A stretch of 64,000 nt of DNA from Nocardioides jiangxiensis (lineage in GTDB: Bacteria > Actinomycetota > Actinomycetes > Propionibacteriales > Nocardioidaceae), in the NCBI RefSeq assembly GCF_030580915.1, contig NZ_JAUQTA010000001.1:310001-374000 (forward strand), given 5' to 3'. Below are positions 31,229-39,315 of the stretch, one piece after another (position 1 is the stretch's first letter; each line of letters opens with the position of its first letter). The notes below the pieces were generated by a model. The model was given only the letters and a program-made list of their open reading frames with translations. It did not search any database and was not told the origin of the DNA. The position numbers were made by a program, and so were the translations under genes.

Positions 31229-32536
31229 TCAGCCTGCGAGCAGGCCCTTCGCCACGTGCGTCACCTGGATCTCGTTGGAGCCGGCGTAGATCATCAGCGA
31301 CTTGGCGTCGCGCGCCAGCTGCTCGACGCGGTACTCCGCCATGTAGCCGTTGCCACCGAAGAGCTGCACGGCGTCCATGGCGACGTCGGTGGCCGCCTCG
31401 GTGGAGTAGAGCTTCATGGCGGAGGCCTCGGCGAGCGTGGGGATCGTGCCGGCGCGCAGCTGGCCGAGGGCACTGAAGACCATGTTCTGGCAGTTGAGCC
31501 GGGCCACCTCCATCTTCGCCAGCTTGAGCTGGACCAGCTGGAAGTCGCCGATCGGCTTGCCCCACAGCTCGCGGGTCTTCGCGTACTCGACGGAGAGCCG
31601 GTGGCACTCGTTGATGATGCCGAGCGAGAGCACCGCGCAGCCGACGCGCTCGATGACGAAGTTCGCCTTCGCGCTCTCCCGGCCGTCGTTGGAGGCCAGC
31701 GAGCGGTCGAGGGCCTTCGGACCACCCAGCAGCCGGTCCATGCCGAGGCGCACGTTGTCGAAGGTGAGCTCGCCCGTGGGCGAGCTCATGATGCCCATCT
31801 TCTTGAAGGGCTTGCTCTGCATCAGGCCCTCGTCGCCCTTCTCCAGGACGAAGGTGAGGACCTGGCGGTCGCGGATCGGGGTCCCGTCGCCCTCGTCGAG
31901 CTTGGCGTAGACGACGATCACGTCGGCGTACGGGCCGCCGGTGGTGAAGGTCTTGTGCCCGTTGAGGATCCACTCGTCGCCGTCGCGGCGGACGGTCGTC
32001 TTCATGCCTCCGAAGGCGTCCGAGCCCGACTCCGGCTCGGTGATCGCCCAGGAGCAGAGCAGCTCGGCGGTGACGATCTTCTTCAGCCACCGCTCCTTCT
32101 GCTCGAGCGTGCCCTTCGCAGCGATGGTGCCGGCACCGAGGCCGAGCGAGACGCCGTAGGTGACGACGGTGCCGAGGCTCTGGCCGGCCAGCTCGGCGAG
32201 CAGGACGGCGCCCATCGAGTCGACGCCCTCCATGCCGGCGAGGAGACCGGTCGGCGCGTCGTCGCCGGCGGACGCCTTCCGCGCCGCCCGCTCGGCCTTG
32301 CGTGCCGCCACCTCCTCCGGCGAACGCTCCGCCCGCCTGCGCTCGGCGGCCAGCATCCTGTCCACCGCGTCGGCGGCCATGGCGTCGAGACCGAAGTCGG
32401 CGAAGAGCTTCCGGGCGAGCTCCATCGGCGGTACGGCGCCCGTCTCGATGTCGTCGCGGACCGGCGTGAAGTTCTTCGCGATCCAGTCGCGGACTCCCTC
32501 GCGGATCGCCTCGTCCATGTCGGACCACTGGTGCAT
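31229..32536 (-). CDS. Acyl-CoA dehydrogenase with a charged N-terminal insertion
   Basis: 435 aa from ATG at 32536, which has a very strong ribosome site (AGGAGG, 6 nt). Flavin motif WAITEPESGSDAFGG, TTGGPYADVIVVYAK, and the C-terminal FGGNGYMAEYRVEQLARDAK with IYAGSNEIQ (Glu in the catalytic-base position) are typical of FadE proteins. Residues about 60-100 hold a highly charged Ala/Arg/Glu/Lys stretch (AAERRRAERSPEEVAARKAE and onward) not seen in ordinary members, probably a surface helix in the N-terminal domain. Palindrome S3 lies 78 nt upstream, so it belongs to the putative TetR regulon. Confidence 0.92.
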   Translation of the reverse strand: MHQWSDMDEAIREGVRDWIAKNFTPVRDDIETGAVPPMELARKLFADFGLDAMAADAVDRMLAAERRRAERSPEEVAARKAERAARKASAGDDAPTGLLAGMEGVDSMGAVLLAELAGQSLGTVVTYGVSLGLGAGTIAAKGTLEQKERWLKKIVTAELLCSWAITEPESGSDAFGGMKTTVRRDGDEWILNGHKTFTTGGPYADVIVVYAKLDEGDGTPIRDRQVLTFVLEKGDEGLMQSKPFKKMGIMSSPTGELTFDNVRLGMDRLLGGPKALDRSLASNDGRESAKANFVIERVGCAVLSLGIINECHRLSVEYAKTRELWGKPIGDFQLVQLKLAKMEVARLNCQNMVFSALGQLRAGTIPTLAEASAMKLYSTEAATDVAMDAVQLFGGNGYMAEYRVEQLARDAKSLMIYAGSNEIQVTHVAKGLLAG

Positions 32537-32613
32537 GGGGTTCCTCCTCGATCGGGCGCGGTACGTGGACCGCGCACGCGACGGCACACCCGTCGGATGA
32601 GGGGATACTTACA

Positions 32614-32628
32614 TGGACAGCGTGTCCA
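32614..32628. promoter_or_regulatory. Regulon palindrome S3 upstream of acyl-CoA dehydrogenase
   Basis: TGGACAGCGTGTCCA, a perfect 6-3-6 palindrome. On the minus strand it is followed directly by a TAAGTA(T) that could be the -10, so the operator would fill the promoter spacer as at S2 and S4. It shares the flank CTTACAT with site S2. Confidence 0.78.
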
Positions 32629-32666
32629 GCATAGATGTCGGCGCCGGGTTTCTCGGCGCCCCGGCG

Positions 32667-33362
32667 TCAGAGGGAGACGGGCGCATCCAGGTCGAGACCG
32701 ACGCCCGCGACGCTCGCCGCTCCGAGGATCACGCCGCACGACGCCTCGGTGAGGAACTGGATCAGCTCCTTCTTCGTACTGCGCGCACGGCCGGCGACGA
32801 GCCACCGGTTCACGACACTGTCCGTCACGCCGGTCAGCGCGAAGGCGAGGTTCTCCGCCGACCCCCGACTCACCTTCGCCGACGGGTCCAGATGCCGCAG
32901 CAGGACGATGACGAGGTCGGCCACGTTCTGGGCGAACGCCGCCTTGCCTCCGGCGATCGACGGCGACCCGGGCGTGGGTCGCGTGGTCGAGCCCGTACCG
33001 ATGAAGCGGTGCAGGTTCGTGTGTGCGGTGACCCAGTCGACGTACGTCTTCGCGGCGACGCGGACCATCTCCCGCAGCGTGCCACGCGGGACCAGGAGCG
33101 GGGCCAGCGTCGCCGTCGCCTCCTCGATGATCCGGATCCGGATCTGCTCGTCGAGGTCCTCGCGGTCACGGAAGAGCTTGTAGACGACCGAGCGCGGGAT
33201 GCCGGCCTCCGCAGCGATGGCCGCCACGCCGACGTCGGCCCCCTCGCGGTCGATCAGCGACACGGCGGCCGCCAGCAGGCGCTCGCGGCGCTCCTGGCGA
33301 TGGTCCTCCCAACGCCGATCGCGACCGTCGACCGACGCCGCTGCGTCCACAACCTGGCTCAT
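32667..33362 (-). CDS. TetR-family regulator of the lipid-catabolism regulon
   Basis: 231 aa. HTH at about residues 26-73 (RRERLLAAAVSLIDREGADV, then VAAIAAEAGIPRSVVYKLFRDREDL), followed by an all-helical ligand domain. The gene is divergent from the thiolase operon, with two palindromes (S4, S5) in the shared 121-nt region and related sites at three other promoters nearby; I infer that this protein binds them. Its own -10, TAGGGT, ends 7 nt before the ATG, so its mRNA is probably leaderless. Ligand unknown; acyl-CoA intermediates are usual for this type. Confidence 0.9.
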   Translation of the reverse strand: MSQVVDAAASVDGRDRRWEDHRQERRERLLAAAVSLIDREGADVGVAAIAAEAGIPRSVVYKLFRDREDLDEQIRIRIIEEATATLAPLLVPRGTLREMVRVAAKTYVDWVTAHTNLHRFIGTGSTTRPTPGSPSIAGGKAAFAQNVADLVIVLLRHLDPSAKVSRGSAENLAFALTGVTDSVVNRWLVAGRARSTKKELIQFLTEASCGVILGAASVAGVGLDLDAPVSL

Positions 33363-33385
33363 GCGGAAAACCCTAGCCGGAGTCC

Positions 33386-33414
33386 TTGACTGGACATCAT
33401 GTCCAACCTAGTTT
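33386..33414 (+). promoter_or_regulatory. Promoter of thiolase operon
   Basis: TTGACT (33386-33391), 17-nt spacer, TAGTTT (33409-33414): a good sigma-A-type match for this GC-rich genome. The spacer is almost entirely occupied by palindrome S4. Transcription would start about 60 nt upstream of the thiolase ATG. Confidence 0.68.
33391..33405. promoter_or_regulatory. Regulon palindrome S4 (TetR/thiolase divergent region)
   Basis: TGGACATCATGTCCA, perfect 6-3-6 palindrome in the -35/-10 spacer of the thiolase promoter and 29 nt upstream of the TetR start codon. Suited to repress the operon and autoregulate tetR. Confidence 0.8.
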
Positions 33415-33421
33415 TTACCTC

Positions 33422-33434
33422 GGACACCGTGTCT
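33422..33434. promoter_or_regulatory. Regulon palindrome S5
   Basis: GGACACCGTGTCT, one mismatch from consensus; its centre is exactly 30 bp from that of S4, about three helical turns, so two dimers could bind on the same DNA face. Confidence 0.65.
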
Positions 33435-33483
33435 CAGACAGGGCGCCGTTGGCGACCCCTCCATCTACGAAGGACTGCATCGC

Positions 33484-34683
33484 ATGGGCAACAAGGTCTA
33501 CGTCGTCGGCGTCGGCATGACGAAGTTCGAGAAGCCGGGTGCCAAGGACTGGGACTACCCGGACATGGCCCGCGAGGCCGGCACCAAGGCGCTCGAGGAC
33601 GCCGGCATCGCCTACGACGCGATCCAGCAGGTCCACGTCGGCTACGTCTACGGCGACTCCACCTCCGGCCAGCGCGCGGTCTACGAGCTCGGCAAGACCG
33701 GTGTCCCGATCACGAACGTCAACAACAACTGCTCGACCGGGTCCACGGCGCTGTACCTCGCCGCGCAGGCGATCCGCGGCGGCCTCTACGACTGCACCCT
33801 CGCGCTGGGCTTCGAGAAGATGCAGCCGGGCTCGCTCACGTCGCACTTCGACGACCGCACCAACCCGATGCTCGACCACCTGATGGCGCTCGCCGAGCTC
33901 CAGGAGTTCTCGCTGCCGGCCGCTCCGTTCATGTTCGGTGCCGCGGGCCGCGAGCACATGGAGCGCTACGGCACGACGCTGGAGCACTTCGCCAAGATCG
34001 GGTTCAAGAACCACAAGCACTCGGTCAACAACCCCTACGCGCAGTTCCAGACCGAGTACACCCTGGAGCAGATCCAGGACGCTCCGATGATCTACTCGCC
34101 GCTCACCAAGCTGCAGTGCTCCCCCACCTCCGACGGCTCCGGCGCGGTGGTCCTCGCCAGCGAGGCGTTCGTCGACAGGCACGGGCTCGGCGACCAGGCC
34201 GTCGAGATGATCGGCCAGGCGATGGTGACCGACATGGAGTCGACCTTCACCGACAACTCCGCGCAGTCGCTCGTCGGCAAGGAGATGTCGCGTGAGGCGG
34301 CACGCCAGGTCTACGAGCAGGGCGGGTTCGGCCCGGAGGACGTGTCCGTCATCGAGCTGCACGACTGCTTCTCGGCCAACGAGCTGATCACCTACGAGGC
34401 GCTCGGCCTCTGCGCCGATGGCGAGGCCGGCAAGCTCATCGACAACGACGACACGACGTACGGCGGCCGCTGGGTCGTCAACCCGTCCGGCGGCCTGATC
34501 TCCAAGGGCCACCCCCTCGGCGCCACCGGCCTGGCCCAGTGCTCCGAGCTGACCTGGCAGCTGCGCGGCACCGCCGACAAGCGCCAGGTCGAGCGCGCAG
34601 CACAGCAGGGCGGCATCGCGCTGCAGCACAACATCGGCCTGGGCGGCGCCGTCGTCGTCTCGGCGTACCGCCGCGCCCACTGA
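33484..34683 (+). CDS. SCP-x-type thiolase / lipid-transfer protein
   Basis: 399 aa, GAAGGA about 9 nt before the ATG. Thiolase-fold start [17 protein letters not shown], active-site Cys in [12 protein letters not shown] (about residue 83), and C-terminal catalytic His in [14 protein letters not shown] (about 344). This is the class annotated as lipid-transfer protein or SCP-x thiolase in actinobacteria (Rv1627c type), which thiolytically cleaves 3-oxoacyl-CoA, often branched or sterol side-chain substrates. First gene of a seven-gene operon with short gaps (19-79 nt). The retained Cys and His argue against a non-catalytic Ltp2-like aldolase subunit. Confidence 0.92.
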   Translation: MGNKVYVVGVGMTKFEKPGAKDWDYPDMAREAGTKALEDAGIAYDAIQQVHVGYVYGDSTSGQRAVYELGKTGVPITNVNNNCSTGSTALYLAAQAIRGGLYDCTLALGFEKMQPGSLTSHFDDRTNPMLDHLMALAELQEFSLPAAPFMFGAAGREHMERYGTTLEHFAKIGFKNHKHSVNNPYAQFQTEYTLEQIQDAPMIYSPLTKLQCSPTSDGSGAVVLASEAFVDRHGLGDQAVEMIGQAMVTDMESTFTDNSAQSLVGKEMSREAARQVYEQGGFGPEDVSVIELHDCFSANELITYEALGLCADGEAGKLIDNDDTTYGGRWVVNPSGGLISKGHPLGATGLAQCSELTWQLRGTADKRQVERAAQQGGIALQHNIGLGGAVVVSAYRRAH

Positions 34684-34724
34684 CCTTCTCCCACCCACCC
34701 GCACCACCCCACCAAGGAGCCACC

Positions 34725-35165
34725 ATGGCCAGCGTTTCCGTCACCCAGTCCCTTCCCGTCGGCCCGGACGCCGCGTTCGCGGCGCTCGCCGACCTCAGCA
34801 ACTTCGAGAACTGGCTCAAGATCCACCAGAGCTGGAAGTCCGCCCTCCCGTCGGTCGACGAGATCGCCGTCGGCACGCAGATGACCGAGGTCGTCTCCGT
34901 GATGGGCATGGCCAACAAGATCGAGTGGACCGTCGTCGAGGCCAACGCCCCGACGTCCATGGCCATCGAGGGCACCGGCATGGCCGGCGTGAAGATCAAG
35001 TTCACCCTCTCCGTCGCCCCGACCGAGGCCGGCTCCGACGCCACGATCGACGCCGAGTTCAACGGCACGATGGTGGTCGGCCCGATCGGCAAGGCGATCG
35101 CCAAGAACACCGAGGCCGACCTGACCGCGTCGCTGGCGAAGCTCGCCGAGCTCGTCGCCGCCTGA
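34725..35165 (+). CDS. SRPBCC-family (START-like) protein
   Basis: 146 aa, ATG with AAGGAG. The beginning SVSVTQSLPVGPDAAFAALADLSNFENW and the alternation of beta strands ending in a long C-terminal helix (IAKNTEADLTASLAKLAELV) are typical of SRPBCC/polyketide-cyclase-like ligand-binding domains (Rv0910/Rv0854 type). The cavity binds hydrophobic ligands; no catalytic residues are obvious. Inside a beta-oxidation operon it may carry or present an acyl or terpenoid intermediate. The toxin label sometimes attached to Rv0910 relatives is not supported here: no antitoxin gene is next to it. Confidence 0.8.
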   Translation: MASVSVTQSLPVGPDAAFAALADLSNFENWLKIHQSWKSALPSVDEIAVGTQMTEVVSVMGMANKIEWTVVEANAPTSMAIEGTGMAGVKIKFTLSVAPTEAGSDATIDAEFNGTMVVGPIGKAIAKNTEADLTASLAKLAELVAA

Positions 35166-35193
35166 GCAACCCGAGCGAAAGGCGTACTCCGCG

Positions 35194-36078
35194 ATGAGCA
35201 CCGAGACCATCAAGGCCACCAGGCCCGTCACCTTCAACGACGACGGCATCGGCGAGTGGACCGAGGACGTCGTCTTCGAGGTCACCAGCGAGCGCATCGC
35301 GGAGTACGCCGCCGCGACGAACGACCCGATCGCGGCGCACCGCAACGGCGAGATCGCCTCACCGGTCTTCGCGGTCGTGCCGACCTTCTTCTCGATGGCG
35401 CCGGCCGCCCTCGAGGTCGCGCCGGTCGAGCTGCTGATGAAGCTCGTGCACGGTGAGCAGGACTTCCACTTCCACGCGCCGATCCGGCCCGGTGACGTGC
35501 TCACCTGCCGCGCCCGCGCCACCGGCTACGCCGCACTGAGCACCGGCTCCACGGTCGTGGTGAAGGCCGAGACCCGCAACCAGGAGGGCGTCCTGGTCAA
35601 CGAGCAGTTCATCACCGCGTTCTTCCGGGGCGTCGACGCCGGCGGCACCGTCGGCGAGCTGGCACCCGGTCACGCCCTCGACGAGGCAGTCACGACCGGC
35701 GCCCCGGCTGCCGAGGTGACCGCGCACGTCGACGAGGACCAGACCTTCCGCTACTCCCCCGCGTCCGGCGACCCGATGCCGATCCATCTCGACGAGGAGA
35801 TCGCGATCATGTCCGGGCTGCCGGGCATCATCAACCACGGACTGTGCACGATGGCCTTCACCTCGTGGGCCGCGCTGGAGTCCTTCGCCGACGGCGACGT
35901 CACGCGCCTGAGGCGCTTCGCCGTCCGCTTCGCCAAGCCGGTCCTGCCCGGCCAGGACATCACCACCCGCTTCTGGGACCTGCCGGCTACCCCCGACGGC
36001 GACCGCGCCGTCGGCTTCGAGACCTCGGTCGGCGACGACCTCGTCATCCGCGACGGCCTCGCCGTCTTCACCCACTGA
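35194..36078 (+). CDS. Double-hotdog MaoC-type enoyl-CoA hydratase
   Basis: 294 aa. N-terminal non-catalytic hotdog (about 10-140, FEVTSERIAEYAAATNDP) and C-terminal MaoC domain with the hydratase-2 motif FRYSPASGDPMPIHLDEE (about 190-207), where Asp and His are the catalytic pair, followed by GLPGIINHGLCTMAF. This is the arrangement of fungal/mammalian MFE-2 hydratase 2 and mycobacterial steroid hydratases, giving (R)-3-hydroxyacyl-CoA. It pairs logically with the SDR encoded 38 nt downstream. Confidence 0.92.
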   Translation: MSTETIKATRPVTFNDDGIGEWTEDVVFEVTSERIAEYAAATNDPIAAHRNGEIASPVFAVVPTFFSMAPAALEVAPVELLMKLVHGEQDFHFHAPIRPGDVLTCRARATGYAALSTGSTVVVKAETRNQEGVLVNEQFITAFFRGVDAGGTVGELAPGHALDEAVTTGAPAAEVTAHVDEDQTFRYSPASGDPMPIHLDEEIAIMSGLPGIINHGLCTMAFTSWAALESFADGDVTRLRRFAVRFAKPVLPGQDITTRFWDLPATPDGDRAVGFETSVGDDLVIRDGLAVFTH

Positions 36079-36116
36079 CCCCACGACATCCGAGACAGCT
36101 GAAAGGCACCACCCTG

Positions 36117-36986
36117 ATGGGAACCCTCGACGGACGTATCGCCATCGTCACCGGCGCGGGCCGCGGCATCGGCCGTGAGCACGCGCTCCTCCTCGCCCGC
36201 GAAGGCGCCAAGGTCGTGGTCAACGACCTCGGCGGGGCCAACGACGGCTCAGGCTCGGACGCCGGTCCTGCCCAGGAGGTGGTGGAGGAGATCCTCGCCG
36301 CCGGCGGCGACGCCGTCGCCAACACCGACGACGTCTCGAGCTGGGCCGGCGCGGAGAACCTGGTGAAGCAGGCGATCACCGTCTTCGGCGGCCTGGACAT
36401 CCTCGTCAACAACGCCGGCATCCTGCGCGACGCCTTCATCCCCAACATGGAGGAGCACCAGTGGGACGCCGTCCTGGCGGTCGTGCTCAAGGGCACGGCG
36501 GCTCCGATCCACCACGCCGCGGCGTACTGGAAGGAGCAGTCGAAGGCGGGCCGCACCGTCGAGGCCTCGATCATCAACACCGCATCGGCGTCGGGCACCT
36601 TCATGCCGAACGCCGGTCAGGCCAACTACGGGGCGGCCAAGGCCGCGGTCGCGGCGCTCACCCTGGTCGCCGCCGACGAGCTCGAGCGCTACGGCGTCCG
36701 CGCCAACGTGATCGCCCCGATCGCCCGCACGCGGCTCACGCTGGCCACGCCGGGCATGGGCGCGATGTTCGCCCAGGAGGTGGAGGAGGGCGAGTTCGAC
36801 GCCTTCGCCCCGTCGAACATCTCCCCGATCGTCGCCCGCCTGGCGGCCGCCGACTGCAAGCTCACCGGCAAGTTCTTCGGCGTCCAGGGTGGCGCGATCC
36901 AGGAGTTCCAGGGCTGGCACGAGGTGAGCTGCATCGAGTCCGAGGGGCCCTGGCAGATCGCCGACCTCGCCGACCGCCTCGGCTGA
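36117..36986 (+). CDS. SDR-family 3-hydroxyacyl-CoA dehydrogenase (17beta-HSD4/MFE-2-like)
   Basis: 289 aa, ATG at 36117 (GAAAGG upstream). NAD-binding TGAGRGIGREHALLLA (residues 12-27), NDLGGANDG, structural NNAG (about 96), and the catalytic Ser plus Y-x3-K in NTASASG...QANYGAAKAAV (about 155-180). The NDLGG acidic loop and the overall length match the MFE-2 dehydrogenase type that oxidises (R)-3-hydroxyacyl-CoA. With the upstream MaoC hydratase and thiolase it completes one beta-oxidation cycle. Confidence 0.92.
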   Translation: MGTLDGRIAIVTGAGRGIGREHALLLAREGAKVVVNDLGGANDGSGSDAGPAQEVVEEILAAGGDAVANTDDVSSWAGAENLVKQAITVFGGLDILVNNAGILRDAFIPNMEEHQWDAVLAVVLKGTAAPIHHAAAYWKEQSKAGRTVEASIINTASASGTFMPNAGQANYGAAKAAVAALTLVAADELERYGVRANVIAPIARTRLTLATPGMGAMFAQEVEEGEFDAFAPSNISPIVARLAAADCKLTGKFFGVQGGAIQEFQGWHEVSCIESEGPWQIADLADRLG

Positions 36987-37025
36987 GCCCCACCCACCCG
37001 CGCCACCCTCAGGAGAGACCACCAC

Positions 37026-39236
37026 ATGGCCCGCCAGAACTACGAGCTCGGACTCGGCATCATCGAGGAGCACGTCGACCTCGCAGCCGCCGTCGCCGAC
37101 CTCGCGGAGAGCGCCTTCTCCGCCGATGCGATCCGCACGATCGTCGACGCGAAGGCGACCGAGAAGTTCCCGCCGTTCTGGAAGTCGCTGGTCGACTACG
37201 ACCTGCTCGGCCTGCACGTCTCCGAGGTGCACGGTGGCGCGGGTGGCGGGCTCACCACCCTCGCCGTGGCACTCGAGGCACTCGGCCGGCACGCCGTGCC
37301 CGGCGCGTTCGTGCCCACCGTGCTCGCGTCCGCGCTGATCGAGGCGGCGGGCGGCGCGCCGACCTCCCTGCTCCCCGGGCTCGTCGACGGCACCACGACG
37401 GCTGCTGTGGCTCCGGAGGGCGTGACGCCGCCGACCGCCACGGTCTCCGCTGACGGACTCACCGTCAGCGGGTCGTGGGACGGCGTGGCCGCCGGCGACA
37501 TCGCCGACCTGCTGGTCCTCCCCGTGGCCGTCGACGGCGACATCCGCTGGGTCGTCGTGCCCGCCGACGAGCTCGACGTCACGAAGCAGGACAGCGTCGA
37601 CGTCCTGCGCGGCGCAGCGCGGGTCACGGCGACCGGGCTGGTCGTGGCGGCGGACCGGGTCCTCGACGGCCTGACGGCCGACCGTGCGCGCTCGATCGCC
37701 GCGGTCGTCATCGGTGCCGAGCTGACCGGCGTGATCGCCTGGTCCGTCGCCGCCGCCTCGGAGTACGCCAAGATCCGCGTGCAGTTCGGCCGCCCCATCG
37801 GCCTCTTCCAGGGGATCAAGCACAAGTGCGCCTGGATGGGCATCGCGCTGGAGCAGGCCCGAGCGGCCGTCTGGGACGCAGCCACCGCGATCGACAAGGG
37901 CGACCAGACCGCGGACTTCGCCGGCAAGGTCGCTGCCGCCCTCGTGCCCGAGCTGGCCGTGAAGGTCACCCAGGACTGCATCCAGGCCCACGGCGGCATC
38001 GGGTTCACCTGGGAGCACGACGCCCACCTGTACTACCGCCGCGCCCTCGCGACCCGCGCGACGCTGGGCAGCCAGGAGGTCCGCGCGCTGCGCGTCGCCG
38101 ACGACTTCATCGCCGGTCGGGCCCGCGCCCTCGAGATCGAGCTGCCTGCCGAGGCCGAGGCCATCCGCGCGCAGGTCCGCGCCGAGCTCGACGCGATCCG
38201 GGCCATCGCGGACGAGGACGAGCGCCTCGCCGCGCTGGGTGACGGCGGCTGGGTGCTCCCGTACTTCCCCAGGCCCTACGGCCGCGCGGCCGGTCCGCTC
38301 GAGCAGGTCGTCATCGCCCAGGAGATCAAGGCCGCCGGCGTGCAGGTGCCCAACCTGCTGATGGGGATCTGGGCGCTCGCCTCGATCGTCGGCTACGGCT
38401 CCGACGAGCTCAAGGAGGAGTTCGGCCTGCCGACGCTGCGCGGCGACATCATGTGGTGCCAGCTCTTCTCCGAGCCGGGCTCGGGCTCCGACCTCGCCTC
38501 GCTGCAGACGAAGGCGACCAGGGTCGAGGGCGGCTGGCGGATCAACGGCCAGAAGATCTGGACCTCGATGGCCCAGTTCGCCGACTGGGGCATCCTCATC
38601 GCCCGCTCCAACCCGACGGCGCCGAAGCACGAGGGCATCACCTACTTCCTCCTCGACATGACGAAGGAGGGCGTCGACGTCCGGCCGCTCCGCGAGATGA
38701 CCGGTTCGGCCCTCTTCAACGAGGTCTTCTTCGACGACGTCTTCATCGAGGACAGGTACGTCGTCGGCCAGGTCGACGACGGCTGGAAGGTCACCCGCAC
38801 CGCGCTGGCCTCCGAGCGGGTCGCGCTCTCCGGCAAGATGGAGGCGTACGCCAACGACCGCGACCTGCTGCGCTTCACCAGGGGCCGCGAGCTCTCTGCC
38901 GTCAGCCGCGCGAAGATCGGTGAGCTCGTCGCCGAGTCGCAGGCGATCGACGTGATGAGCAACCGGATCGTGCTCAAGCAGCTGCTCGGTGCCGACAGCG
39001 GCACGACCGCCTCGGTCAACAAGCTGCTCGCGATGAGCATCAGCCAGAAGATCGCGGAGTTCATCACCGCCGGGCTGGATGTGGCCGGCGCCTTCTCCGT
39101 GCCGGGCGAGCGCACCGACCACGCCCTCGAGCAGCTGCTCGGCGGCCGGGCCACCACCATCTACGGCGGCACGACGGAGGTGCAGCTGAACCTGATCGGC
39201 GAGCGCATGCTCGGCCTCCCGCGTGATGCGCAGTGA
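37026..39236 (+). CDS. Two-domain (fused) acyl-CoA dehydrogenase, FadE34/FadE6-like
   Basis: 736 aa, about twice the normal length. Domain 1 (about 1-370) has LGRHAVPGAFVP and the C-terminal phrase DCIQAHGGIGFTWEHDAHLYYRRA; domain 2 (about 395-736) begins with LGDGGWVLPYFPRPYGR and has the flavin motif CQLFSEPGSGSDLASL and the end GGRATTIYGGTTEVQLNLIGERML. Such tandem enzymes occur in mycobacterial cholesterol side-chain degradation (FadE34/ChsE3) and related pathways. Domain 1 lacks a clear SEPGSGSD-type flavin motif, so only domain 2 may be fully catalytic; that needs modelling. Fifth gene of the operon. Confidence 0.92.
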   Translation: MARQNYELGLGIIEEHVDLAAAVADLAESAFSADAIRTIVDAKATEKFPPFWKSLVDYDLLGLHVSEVHGGAGGGLTTLAVALEALGRHAVPGAFVPTVLASALIEAAGGAPTSLLPGLVDGTTTAAVAPEGVTPPTATVSADGLTVSGSWDGVAAGDIADLLVLPVAVDGDIRWVVVPADELDVTKQDSVDVLRGAARVTATGLVVAADRVLDGLTADRARSIAAVVIGAELTGVIAWSVAAASEYAKIRVQFGRPIGLFQGIKHKCAWMGIALEQARAAVWDAATAIDKGDQTADFAGKVAAALVPELAVKVTQDCIQAHGGIGFTWEHDAHLYYRRALATRATLGSQEVRALRVADDFIAGRARALEIELPAEAEAIRAQVRAELDAIRAIADEDERLAALGDGGWVLPYFPRPYGRAAGPLEQVVIAQEIKAAGVQVPNLLMGIWALASIVGYGSDELKEEFGLPTLRGDIMWCQLFSEPGSGSDLASLQTKATRVEGGWRINGQKIWTSMAQFADWGILIARSNPTAPKHEGITYFLLDMTKEGVDVRPLREMTGSALFNEVFFDDVFIEDRYVVGQVDDGWKVTRTALASERVALSGKMEAYANDRDLLRFTRGRELSAVSRAKIGELVAESQAIDVMSNRIVLKQLLGADSGTTASVNKLLAMSISQKIAEFITAGLDVAGAFSVPGERTDHALEQLLGGRATTIYGGTTEVQLNLIGERMLGLPRDAQ

Positions 39237-39250
39237 GCGGAGCAGGGCGA

Positions 39251-39299
39251 GCTTGCTCGCACCTGCGGAGCGAGCAAGCAGCGGTCACGGAGTGACCGC
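39251..39299 (+). terminator. Two consecutive intra-operon hairpins (possible attenuator)
   Basis: Hairpin 1: perfect 10-bp stem GCTTGCTCGC / GCGAGCAAGC with 9-nt loop (39251-39279). Hairpin 2: perfect 8-bp stem GCGGTCAC / GTGACCGC with 3-nt loop (39281-39299). They fill the 79-nt gap between the fused dehydrogenase and the GMC oxidase, the widest gap in the operon. They may partly terminate transcription or protect the upstream mRNA end. Confidence 0.6.
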
Positions 39300-39315
39300 C
39301 CGCCGAGCCCACGGC

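Noticed and set aside
34725..35165. Toxin label for the SRPBCC protein (Rv0910 family)
   Set aside because: No antitoxin gene is adjacent and the gene sits within a catabolic operon; a ligand-binding role is simpler.
36249..39122. A 957-codon minus-strand open frame opposite the SDR and fused acyl-CoA dehydrogenase
   Set aside because: Antisense to intact operon genes and without any recognisable domain.
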